A DNA stretch of 64,000 bases from Sialis fuliginosa. Taxonomy: Eukaryota; Arthropoda; Insecta; Megaloptera; Sialidae. Below are positions 25,579 through 34,620 of the stretch, piece after piece (positions within the stretch are counted from its first letter, which is position 1; each line of letters starts with the position of its first letter). Both the position numbers and the translations under genes were made by a program. The notes under the pieces are model-generated. The model saw only the letters and a list, made by a program, of their open reading frames with translations. It did not search any database and was not told where the DNA came from. The DNA is taken from positions 20,894,001 to 20,958,000 of the forward strand of contig OY540810.1 of the NCBI GenBank assembly GCA_961205875.1, written 5' to 3'.

Positions 25579-26355
25579 TTATTAATTTTTAAAAAAAATT
25601 TTTTCTAGGTTACCTTGTACTTAAAATTGACATTTAACATAGATAAGATTTTTGTTTTCCATAGATGTAAATAAATATAATTAAGTTTGTAATACTAGTG
25701 CTTTTCGTTCATTGAAACACTAGTAATTTTATTTCTTTTTTTTTTTTCATGTTTGTATAATAAATTTGTAACTATTTTTAAGTAAAAACATTTGATGTTT
25801 CTTGTTTAATTAAGCTTTATCTTATTATAAATACTTTTCAACATGTGATATAATGTGATACGAATTTTATTAATTTTTAACGTTTTTAAACTAAATTTTA
25901 AGTTTTAATTTTTAAAAAAAATTGTTTTTATATATTGTTTTATCTGTTTGATATCACATTTACATATTTTTAGTCTTTTGTACAAGAATGGGTACTTTTT
26001 AATATTAAAAAATAAAAAAATAAAATTTTTTGATGTAATTATGCATCTTTTACTACATACAAATGTACACACCAATTACTGTTTAAATTGTAAGTAAAAA
26101 AAAAAATATGTTTACATCTAGGAATATCTTGTTCATCTGCTTATGTTACTTACTTATGTTTATGATTTCTTATAGTGATAATTTGTTAATTTCTGATGAA
26201 GACAAAAATGTTGAATATTAAATAAGCGCTATTAATTAAAATGATTTGAACATTGGTTTAGTTCTTTAATTAATATTTTGACCTGAAAAAAAACCCCTAC
26301 AAAATAGGTATATTTAAATAATATCAAGATGGTCATATATATGAATACTAATATA
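25579..26355 (+). repeat. Left pseudo-LTR of the PLE
   Basis: Direct repeat of 29161-29938 (about 777 bases). It runs past the ORF start codon at 26329, so the first nine codons of the protein lie inside the repeat. In PLEs this region carries promoter activity and often a hammerhead ribozyme; a CTGATGA box is present at about 26195. Confidence 0.9.
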
Positions 26356-28998
26356 AAAAACACTGGGGATGATAAGTGTAATATGAACTCTCTACTCAAC
26401 AAATATAAAAATGAAGACATCCAAGATAGAATGAAACAAGTAAGAAAATTATATAGTGCAAAGGCAAGACTAGATATAAAAAAATTTTTCCTTATAAGTT
26501 GTAAAAAGAATAATCTTTTTCCTAAATTTATGAATAGTAAATTTGATAATAAAAAAAACTTTATTTCTTTAAGTAATAATAGCAATAAACATAGATATAA
26601 CAATATTTTAAATAATTTTAAGTACAAGCTATTAAATCTGTTAATTTCAGAAACCTTTAGTAATTTAAAAAATAACAAAAATTGTATTAATGAATGTCAT
26701 AGTTTGCTAAAACAATATCTCACTATATCTGATTTACAACAAGTTTTTTTCATTGAAAGTTCTATTTATCAATTTACTTATTATAAATCATTTAATGTTG
26801 TCATTAATAAATTTAATAAATTGAAGTCTGAAGCCATGGTTAATGAAAACCAATATATTAATAATTGTATCAATAGTTCTAAACAGATAGTAGATAACTA
26901 TAATAATAATAAAAATAGAAATTTAATAATAAGTAATAACCATGTTTCTAAATATAATAACAAATATAATTGTAAGCTACCAATAGATATTGAATTTAAC
27001 CCTCTTAAACACAATGAGGAGAATTTTGTTGTTAATTTAACCTCTAACAAGATACCAGATAATATTAACAATTTATTAAAACTTGGATCAAATTTCAATT
27101 TACCCTATAATAATAATAATCTACCTATCAATGATATGATTATTTCATTTGAATATGGTATTGACAACCTAGATGAAAATGAAAAAAACTTAATTAGAAA
27201 TAAATTTATATATAATGTTAATCAGTACAAGGATAACATGAAAAAAAACAATTTTTTGAATAATAAATATAATTGTTCTCTAATTAAGGATGTTTCTGAT
27301 GCAAGGAAGTTTTTTAAGGAGAATGAAAATATCAAAGTGATTCGTGCTGATAAAACTAATAAAACCGTATTGATCGATAAAGTAGATTATGATAATAAAA
27401 TGTATGAGCTGTTAAATGATGGTGAAACATATCTTAAAATACATAAAGACCCCACTAATATTTTCCAGAACAAAAACAATAACATTATTCAAAAATTTTA
27501 TGAAATGGGTTATATTGATCAAAATTTGAGTAACCAACTTAAAGTGCATAATAGTACTCCTCCACAAATTTACGGGTTGATAAAATTACATAAAGTAAAT
27601 AATCCTGTCAGACCTATAGTTGCTTCATATAATAGCCCACAACAAAAATTGTCAAAATTTTTCTCTGATATTTTAAAAAATATTACTGCTAATAATAATA
27701 CCGTGAAAGACTCGTGGGAATTCCATGAATTTATTAAAGATTTTCATATACCTAATAAATATAAATTAATTTCACTTGATGTTAAATCATTGTTTACTAA
27801 CATACCTATTGATACTACTATTGAGATTATCACTAATAAATGGGAAGAAATAAAAAAATACACTAATATTGAGAAGGACGATTTTATTGATGGTTTGAAA
27901 TTTTGTTGCAATACGTCATATTTCCAGTTTAAAAATCAATTTTATTCACAAATTTATGGAGCACCTATGGGTTCATCTCTATCTGTTGTTTTGGCTGATA
28001 TTATTATGAACGAACTACAAGATTCTGTTTTGAAAAATGTAGATTATGAGATTCCTTTTTTTAAAAGATATGTTGATGACATCATTACAGCAATACCTTC
28101 GGATAAAATTGAAACTTTATGCAATAGCTTTAATTCTTTTCATAATAGATTACAATTTACTTATGAACTTGAAAATCAAAATAGAGAAATTAGTTTTCTA
28201 GATATTAAAATTTTGATTAATAAACATAATAAAGTTGAAACCATATGGTATACCAAACCTACCTGGTCCGCTAGATATTTGAACTACAATTCTAATTCCT
28301 CTATTGAACATAAACGTAATGTTATTACTGCTATTTTAGACCGGGCAATTAAATTCACTAATTTTAAATATAGAAGTCAAATACTCAACAAAGTTTACAA
28401 TATTTTCTTATTAAATGGTTATCCCATTAATTTTCTTAAAAACACTATAAATAATAGACTCAAAAGTATACTTTATGGACATAATAAAAATAGTAAAAAT
28501 TTGGCTGTTGCAGATAATTCCAATTACTCTTATGATGATCAAATATATTTTTCATTCCCGTATATACCTATTTTATCTGAAAAAATGAAAAGAGTTGTTT
28601 CAGGACATAATATAAAAATGATAAACAAAAATAAGTATACTACAAAAATTTTTTATTCTAAATTGAAAAATAAAACTGATAAGATGAAATGTTCTAACGT
28701 TATTTATAAACTTAAATGTTCTTGTGATTATTCTTACTTAGGGCAATCTAAACAATACTTGCAAAAGAGAATCAACAGTCATAAATATGCTAAAAATGAA
28801 GTTACTGCACTTCGTACCCATATACAACAGACTGGTCACGAAGTTGAATATGGTGATGTTGAAATTTTAGATTTTCAGCCTATTTTAAAAAAAAGATTAC
28901 TTAGTGAATCGTTACATATCTTAAAAGAACCTAAATGTCTTAACTCTAGAGAAAATCTTAATCACCTAAAAGAATCATATCTAAATTTAATTAAATAA
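26329..28998 (+). CDS. Penelope-like reverse transcriptase with C-terminal GIY-YIG endonuclease
   Basis: This 889-residue protein should copy the element's RNA into DNA and nick the target. Visible parts in order: an Asn/Lys-rich N-terminal region (1-330); the PLE-specific block RADKTNKTVLID (about 340-351); an RT block QIYGLIKLHK...NPVRPIVASY (412-434); motif A LISLDVKSLFTNIP with catalytic Asp (480-493); motif B YGAPMGSS (543-550); motif C YVDD (581-584); FLDIKI (623-628). A GIY-YIG domain follows: VIYKLKC (791-797), YLGQS (803-807), Arg814, His818 and Glu860, plus a Cys/His set (C797, C799, H831, H837) seen in PLE endonucleases. Length and C-terminal endonuclease fit the Penelope/Poseidon or Neptune groups. 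The frame is uninterrupted, has no introns, and the ATG lies within the left pseudo-LTR. An upstream ATG was not seen in frame. Codon use is extremely A/T-biased (AAT, AAA, ATT). The family call is firm; activity is inference. Confidence 0.95.
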   Translation: MVIYMNTNIKNTGDDKCNMNSLLNKYKNEDIQDRMKQVRKLYSAKARLDIKKFFLISCKKNNLFPKFMNSKFDNKKNFISLSNNSNKHRYNNILNNFKYKLLNLLISETFSNLKNNKNCINECHSLLKQYLTISDLQQVFFIESSIYQFTYYKSFNVVINKFNKLKSEAMVNENQYINNCINSSKQIVDNYNNNKNRNLIISNNHVSKYNNKYNCKLPIDIEFNPLKHNEENFVVNLTSNKIPDNINNLLKLGSNFNLPYNNNNLPINDMIISFEYGIDNLDENEKNLIRNKFIYNVNQYKDNMKKNNFLNNKYNCSLIKDVSDARKFFKENENIKVIRADKTNKTVLIDKVDYDNKMYELLNDGETYLKIHKDPTNIFQNKNNNIIQKFYEMGYIDQNLSNQLKVHNSTPPQIYGLIKLHKVNNPVRPIVASYNSPQQKLSKFFSDILKNITANNNTVKDSWEFHEFIKDFHIPNKYKLISLDVKSLFTNIPIDTTIEIITNKWEEIKKYTNIEKDDFIDGLKFCCNTSYFQFKNQFYSQIYGAPMGSSLSVVLADIIMNELQDSVLKNVDYEIPFFKRYVDDIITAIPSDKIETLCNSFNSFHNRLQFTYELENQNREISFLDIKILINKHNKVETIWYTKPTWSARYLNYNSNSSIEHKRNVITAILDRAIKFTNFKYRSQILNKVYNIFLLNGYPINFLKNTINNRLKSILYGHNKNSKNLAVADNSNYSYDDQIYFSFPYIPILSEKMKRVVSGHNIKMINKNKYTTKIFYSKLKNKTDKMKCSNVIYKLKCSCDYSYLGQSKQYLQKRINSHKYAKNEVTALRTHIQQTGHEVEYGDVEILDFQPILKKRLLSESLHILKEPKCLNSRENLNHLKESYLNLIK

Positions 28999-29160
28999 AT
29001 TTTCTTTTTTCCTCTTTCTTCTTTTTTCTACGTTTCTTTTTGCTTGTATTGTATGCCATTTTTTGGTTTTTCTATTAATTTTATCTTTTTTCATTTTTGT
29101 TTGATTAGGTATATGTTTTAGTTTGATTTTGATGGTTTTATGTTCCTTTTTTTCTCTCTT
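28999..29160 (+). other. PLE tail between the stop codon and the right pseudo-LTR
   Basis: About 160 bases, T-rich on the plus strand (TTTCTTTTTTCC-type runs). No frame. It is internal to the element because it lies between the ORF and the direct repeat. Confidence 0.7.
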
Positions 29161-29930
29161 TTATTAATTTTTAAAAAAAATTTTTTCTAGGTTACCTTGT
29201 ACTTAAAATTGACATTTAACATAGATAAGATTTTTGTTTTCCATAGATGTAAATAAATATAATTAAGTTTGTAATACTAGTGCTTTTCGTTCATTGAAAC
29301 ACTAGTAATTTTATTTCTTTTTTTTTTTTTCATGTTTGTATAATAAATTTGTAACTATTTTTAAGTAAAAACAATTGATGTTTCTTGTTTAATTAAGCTT
29401 TATCTTATTATAAATACTTTTCAACATGTGATATAATGTGATACGAATTTTATTAATTTTTAACGTTTTTAAACTAAATTTTAAGTTTTAATTTTTAAAA
29501 AAAATTGTTTTTATATATTGTTTTATCTGTTTGATATCACATTTACATATTTTTAGTCTTTTGTACAAGAATGGGTACTTTTTAATATTAAAAAATAAAA
29601 AAAAAAATTTTTTTGATGTAATTATGCATCTTTTACTACATACAAATGTACACACCAATTACTGTTTAAATTGTAAGTAAAAAAAAAAATATGTTTACAT
29701 CTAGAAATATCTTGTTCATCTGCTTATGTTACTTACTTATGTTTATGATTTCTTATAGTGATAATTTGTTAATTTCTGATGAAGACAAAAATGTTGAAAA
29801 TTAAATAAGCGCTATTAATTAAAATGATTTGAACATTGGTTTAGTTCTTTAATTAATATTTTGACCTGAAAAAAAACCCCTACAAAATAGGTATATTTAA
29901 ATAATATCAAGATGGTCATATATATGAATA

Positions 29931-29938
<8 letters not shown>
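29161..29938 (+). repeat. Right pseudo-LTR of the PLE
   Basis: Matches the left pseudo-LTR almost base for base and ends nine codons into the ORF (ATGGTCATATATATGAATAC), then runs directly into TA repeats. The short frame beginning here therefore reads MVIYMNTN and then Ile-Tyr repeats; it is not a gene. Confidence 0.9.

Positions 29939-30027
<89 letters not shown>
29934..30027. repeat. TA dinucleotide microsatellite (about 47 units)
   Basis: Uninterrupted TA tract abutting the right end of the PLE. A shorter TA tract (about 25194-25219) abuts the left end. The simplest reading is one TA tract near the Helitron 5' end, split by the PLE and later expanded on one side. Confidence 0.95.
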
Positions 30028-30029
<2 letters not shown>

Positions 30030-31400
30030 TTGTTTATATGTCTGTCCGCCGACAATCAATTTATAGCCCGTTAAACCTTTCACTGGATTTTTATCATACT
30101 TTGCCTGTTTAAAGATTCGTCCTTCATGCAGTTAACAGGCTTATATTCTTATGCAAAACTAGAACAGTTTCTGTGATGTGTATTTTTTTCCGAGAAACGA
30201 CATGTAAAATTGGCACAAAATTTTGCTTTCTGACGTTTGATTTGAAATTTAGCAGTTTCGACACTCGGCTTTTGTTTTTGAAATTCTTATAATTTCGTCG
30301 CTATGATTGGTTGAAAATGGGCATTTAATATGAATTTTAAGCACTCCACGTGGACTTGATATTTGCCTGTCATAAACAGCTGTTTTTTATTTGAAATACG
30401 TCAGGGGCGTGTACAGAAATGTGTCAAATTGGTACATTACAATTAAATTGTTTATAAATGAAAATTTTCACCAAAATTGGTTAGTATCTTGATGTAATTA
30501 GTCTAATTATTTATGTTTAACATCAAAAAGTTTATATTTAATAAGAATTACGTCAGGAGCGTGGTTACAAGAACATTTTTTATTGCTTTTTTTGATATAA
30601 TTGTATTAAAATGAAACGGTTATTTTAGTCATTGGGGATTGATGTAATTTACCCAAAAATTTATTTTTATAAACAATCAAGTCAGGTGCGGCGTAATAAA
30701 AAATATTTTAAATTGTTATTTTTGAGAGAGTTGTATAATAAACATTTTTGAAAATCATTTGGTAGTTCACAGATATATGCAATGTATCAAAAAATTTATA
30801 TTAAATAATAATAAAGACAGGGCTGGAGTATTAAGGGGAAACACCAGATATGGTGAAAAATTGATGATTTTTGCGTTTTTTAAAATTTATTTAATAAATT
30901 CTTTTAGTATTGTCAGTGGCATCGCATTAAAAAATATTTAAAATTGCTATTTTTTAATCGTGATGAAAAACCATATTAAACATATAATAAAAATCGTAAT
31001 AAAATAATTTAACCTAATAAATAACATCGAAAATTCTTCAACGCATTCATTGAATATGTTGTATGCAAAAAAATGTGGAAATTGATATTCACAATGATTT
31101 TTTTGTAATTTCTTAAAAGTATTATCAAAATAATGGTAAAGGTATAAATTACGATCGATACGAGGGTCGCAGCCGAAGGCTGAGACCCGAGTACGTCTGA
31201 GGTTAGGGTGATTTGTATATGTAAATTGTAATATTACAGGAAAGGTATTAATGATAAATGATTATCACCGTCAAATTCAAGAATTATTTACTTATCAGCA
31301 TTTAAAACAATTACAATGAAATATTTTATGAAAATTTGATATGACAAAAGTTAATATAAAAAAATAATTTATATTTTATCAAATGTGGCACGATTTGGGG
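30028..31400 (+). mobile_element. Helitron body with four degenerate tandem modules
   Basis: Starts CTTTGTTTATATGTCTGTCC. A motif like TACGTCAGGGGCGTG recurs at about 30397, 30549, 30679 and (as TTGTCAGTGGCATCGC) 30908. The sequence after the third and fourth copies (TAAAAAATATTTTAAATTG and TAAAAAATATTTAAAATTG) is nearly the same, so units of roughly 130-230 bases are degenerate tandem copies. A hairpin GGGTCGCAGCCGAAGGCTGA lies at 31164-31188. Non-coding. Confidence 0.6.
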
Positions 31401-31434
31401 TTGGGGCGCGTAGCGCCCAGGGGCAAAGCCCTAG
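31401..31434 (+). terminator. Helitron 3' terminal hairpins and CTAG end
   Basis: Stem GGGCGC/GCGCCC with a GTA loop, then GGGC/GCCC, then CTAG. In Helitrons the 3' hairpin close to CTRR marks where rolling-circle transposition stops; here the end is CTAG|T. Confidence 0.7.
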
Positions 31435-31589
31435 TTTCAAAATATCACCGTGAAACGTACTGATAAATTTTAAATTAGTCAATAGTGTTTTGTTTTTAAC
31501 TTTAAAATCCAAAAATAGTTCAATTTTTAAACGGGTCGTCCAATGATGAGGTCCGTTTTATGTTCTGGAATTGATAACATATTGCGCCT

Positions 31590-31930
31590 ACTTCCAGGAT
31601 AAAAATCAGCCTTACAGTGTGAAAAGTCCATCGTGTTAGGTGGAGGGTGTTAAAGAGGTGAGTGTGGGGGTGTGATTGAATGGCAAGGGTCTTGCAGACA
31701 CCAGACGGATGTGCATGCGGCCCGAACACCGCGCGGGTTGCGTGCCGAGGCGAAAGTGCATCAAAAATCAATTACCGTTCCTCGCGGAGAGGGTCGTCGC
31801 CCGTACGTCGTAGATTTTCATTTACGAGAGGAAAAAAGTAACGGGGAAGGCGAGAACTCCATTTCATTCGACACGTCACTTGTTCGGAACGGGGTTTCGA
31901 ATCGCCAGGGATGGGAAAATAAAAAGAACA
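31590..31930. other. CpG-rich island following repeat K copy 2
   Basis: After the repeat K phrase (31616-31635) comes about 240 bases with roughly 25 or more CpG dinucleotides, in sharp contrast to the AT-rich surroundings, for example CCGCGCGGGTTGCGTGCCG and GGGTCGTCGCCCGTACG. Overlapping open frames exist on both strands (31672-31962 plus; 31520-31771 minus) but neither product is recognisable. It could be a host promoter or exon, or a GC-rich repeat. Confidence 0.4.
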
Positions 31931-32692
31931 ATCCATTAATTAACACTTCTTCTGATTTATGAACTTTGCACCGAAAAATTAAATTGCAAGTTATATATTG
32001 TTCTAATACAATCATTAAAATATATATTTCAGCAACATACATTTCAAATAGATTATTGCATTGAAATTGATTAAAATGGGAATAAATCGTAAAAACGAAT
32101 TTATTTTTGAGTATCAATGGTTTTTTTTTACGGAAAGCTATATTATCAAATCCTTTAGGATTCAGACGTTGCTCTATTAATGAAATACTTTTAAAGACAA
32201 TTTTAAAATATATTATCAAATTTCATACAATTGATAATATTTTAAGACTTGAATGATATGCCGATGATTAAGACCCCTTACACCTTAGACAAGGAAAGAT
32301 AAAGGACAGCGTTGTTACCATATCGCACCACGAAAAATCGCCCCACGGATCATTGACGTATCATTCAGATTTTAAAATAACTATCAATTGTTTTGAATTA
32401 TAAAATGAATTAATAATAAATGTTTTATGTTGAGTTTGAAAGTATTTCAGTGATAATTGATGAACAGAGAAATGTGGATTTGGAACTATCATCTCTCATA
32501 CATACTAAATTCAATTGTAATTTAAAGCATATTTGCATATTATAAATTTTCAACTGACGCCTATGGGATAATATGCGATTTTGACAATTGACAAAAGATA
32601 GCCGCCGACAAATTTTGGTAAGACTTTCATATACGGACTAGCATTGGTTGTTATGTATCCATAGGCTTTCCTAATCTAAGTCTTACACAATG
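31931..32692. other. AT-rich stretch, nothing recognised
   Basis: No supported gene. A minus-strand frame at 31818-32219 overlaps the CpG island and has no family signature. Confidence 0.4.
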
Positions 32693-32731
32693 GCGATTTA
32701 GCAGCGTGACTTAGTCGCGCTGCTAAATCGC
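32693..32731. repeat. Near-perfect 18-bp hairpin
   Basis: GCGATTTAGCAGCG (32693-32706) pairs perfectly with CGCTGCTAAATCGC (32718-32731). The loop itself contains GAC/GTC, with a single T/G position that can wobble-pair in RNA, leaving a TTA loop. It is too GC-rich to be chance in this background. It may be the core of a tiny foldback repeat or a structured RNA. Confidence 0.8.
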
Positions 32732-33630
32732 ACAGTACACGATAAATTAATTACGAATAAACTTTATAATTACGAAAATTATGAATAAGGTCGATTGCCT
32801 AAAAAACTCAATTTTTATGATTCCTTGCTGGTTTGATAGTTTATCGAATTATTATTTAATTAAATACTAAGAATTTAAAAAAAATCAAATATATTTGCGT
32901 GTGTGTATAAAAGTAAGAAGAGTATAAAAACAGGTAATTAAACATCTTTCAAAATCATTATCTAACCGTTATCTTTAGTTGTTAATAAGTGCATCGTTGG
33001 CATCCCTAGATGCGTCGTTCGGGGTTCGAACCTCTGGTATGCGGACGTGCGTTTTATTAGTGGGCTCACTGACAGCGGCGCAGATGAGAGATTATTTGAT
33101 TAAATATTTGCGAAAATAAATTAATGCGATGCGTGCTCTGCGTCGTTTCTACAGAATACGGACGTCTTTTTAATTTTGAGGTCAATTTAATTCTTGAAAA
33201 CTCGTTCCGTAATTATCACTAGAATTTACCCTTAATTTGTTTTATTTAATTAAATATTGTTCTGTAGTATTCGTTTACAGTTGATCGGTTTTAATAATTT
33301 CTTACATTTTAATTAACCCTTTGTTGAATTCATACTTACTGGGACATTAATGAAACATGTATAACGAAGCAATTATTTTTACTTATTAAAAATTGTATTG
33401 GTGACGTATTTCATAAAAAATTTAAATTGGAAATTTTAATTAAACGTAGATATTATTTTTTTGTACATGTATTGACATATTTTTATTAATTATTAATAAT
33501 TATATACATTAACAAATTTTTAGTGTGAATTATTTGTTATTTTCGGGTAAGTATTGTAAAAAGTTCACAAAAAGTAGGTACGTAAAAATCATAATCGTTG
33601 GTATTAAATTCTGATTTTTGGCAGAAACAA
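32732..33630. other. Mostly AT-rich; GC-richer patch at 32990-33170
   Basis: The patch contains GGTTCGAACC (33022-33031), a good RNA-polymerase-III B-box match, but no cloverleaf can be built around it. Otherwise no feature. Confidence 0.35.
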
Positions 33631-33639
33631 CACTGAAAT

Positions 33640-33769
33640 ATTGCATTGAATTTGAATTCCCCACCCTCTTGGAAAATTTTCTGTGGACGGATAGATTCAG
33701 GGAAGGCCAAAACAGATATTTTATCTAACTTTCGAATTAAAAAAATCGTCTTAACAATTCTTGAGGCTT
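33640..33769. repeat. Repeat D fragment
   Basis: Shares GATTCAGGGAAGG and the following order of phrases (a TTTCGAA core, AAAAATCG, TTAACAAT or TTTACAAT) with 48560-48640. It directly abuts repeat I. Confidence 0.5.
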
Positions 33770-33895
33770 CCGCGGTGGTCTTGATATGGATCTTGGCTTC
33801 AGGGATAAAGATGTCCACTGCAATGTGTGACGAAACGTTGGCCGATAACACGACCAAACCGACGCGGCTTACACCCAGAAACCAAGATCCATGTC
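33770..33895. repeat. Repeat I, longer copy with internal inverted repeat
   Basis: Starts TTGAGGCTTCCGCGGTGG. Inside, ATGGATCTTGGCTTC (about 33785-33799) is inverted as GAAACCAAGATCCAT (about 33878-33892), so the block can fold into a long stem around TGTGACGAAACGTTGGCC. The deletion copy is at 23124-23208. It is CpG-rich relative to its surroundings. Overlapping frames on both strands are not convincing genes. Confidence 0.7.
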
Positions 33896-34620
33896 TTAAC
33901 AATATCCTACTTTATACTATGTATGTATGTATTTAATACATATGGTCATTTTATATATAAGAAAGTAATTTAAATAAAAAGACTAATTTAGTCCAGATTT
34001 ACATTGTATAAACATACACACGAACCAATCTGAAAACATCAACAACTTGCACACAAGTGTTAGTCATACAAGTTTTGTCTAAATCAAACTATTTCTACAT
34101 AAAACAAGCATTAAACCGAAATTGATTTATGCGTTAGTTAAGAGTCTTGGCAAAGAGAACGAATGCGATTTGTCTCCATAAGTCACGCGAGTCACCCAGT
34201 AAATTTAAATGTTTAGCACCTACATAGATACCCCGTCACACATCCAAATATCTGATACTATAAATAGCGCACGCCTATCAACCGTTTTATTTACTGAAAT
34301 ATGTCCACGAGAATAAATATAGGGTAATAAAACAAACATAGTGAGTTTCCAGTTTTTGCTATTAAATTTAAAACGCTCGATTTGGTTAAATGGGTACAAG
34401 CAGTTTTGGAATGGGCATGAGTTTATTTTTATTGTGCTGTAATGGGATGGGAATACAACAGTATTTTTTTAAATATTTATTAAAATAGCTTTCCCTATTC
34501 TTTCGGATATTATGAGGAAGCAAAAACGAAAAATCGTATAGTATCAGAAAATTAACAAATGGAGCCGGGGGGATGATATTGTTTAAATAATTGATATATT
34601 TAAATTCAATATAATTCAGA
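33896..34620. other. AT-rich stretch, nothing recognised
   Basis: A short GTAT run near 33920; otherwise no feature. Confidence 0.4.

Larger units (their letters stand above)
25219..29938 (+). mobile_element. Apparently complete Penelope-like element (PLE), 4.7 kb
   Basis: Layout: inverted partial copy of the pseudo-LTR (25219-25572), left pseudo-LTR (25579-26355), a single reverse transcriptase/GIY-YIG frame (26329-28998), a short T-rich 3' tract, and right pseudo-LTR (29161-29938). This direct-plus-inverted terminal arrangement is characteristic of Penelope-like elements. Both outer borders are TA repeats, so it sits in a TA tract belonging to the surrounding Helitron. The pseudo-LTRs differ at about six places by eye, which implies a recent insertion. 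Confidence 0.9.
25170..31434 (+). mobile_element. Non-autonomous Helitron, split by a Penelope-like element
   Basis: The 3' end is diagnostic: a GC hairpin (GGGGCGCGTAGCGCCC, 31403-31418), a second small GGGC/GCCC hairpin, then CTAG at 31431-31434 followed by T. The presumed 5' end TCCCACTATAATAT (25170) follows an A, matching the A|T insertion rule; this end is the less certain one. A TA tract and TGTCTGTCCGCC, typical near insect Helitron 5' ends, resume at 30028. No Rep/helicase frame exists. Without the inserted retroelement the Helitron is about 1.5 kb. Confidence 0.65.

Noticed and set aside
26232-26678. 148-residue minus-strand frame rich in Leu/Phe
   Set aside because: Antisense shadow of the AT-rich 5' part of the Penelope-like ORF; composition-driven.
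29912-30112. 66-residue frame starting MVIYMNTN followed by Ile-Tyr repeats
   Set aside because: It is the truncated ORF start carried in the right pseudo-LTR reading into the TA microsatellite, not a gene.
33021-33032. B-box-like GGTTCGAACCT suggesting a tRNA or tRNA-derived SINE
   Set aside because: A T-arm with G-T pairs can be drawn, but no acceptor stem, anticodon arm or A box at proper spacing.
33780-33895. Hammerhead ribozyme in repeat I
   Set aside because: GACGAAACG and a long outer stem are present, but the CTGATGA box is replaced by CTGCAAT and stem III does not form.
33537-33936. Overlapping frames of 121 (minus) and 96 (plus) residues
   Set aside because: Both run through repeat D and repeat I, with a deletion copy elsewhere; no recognised domain.
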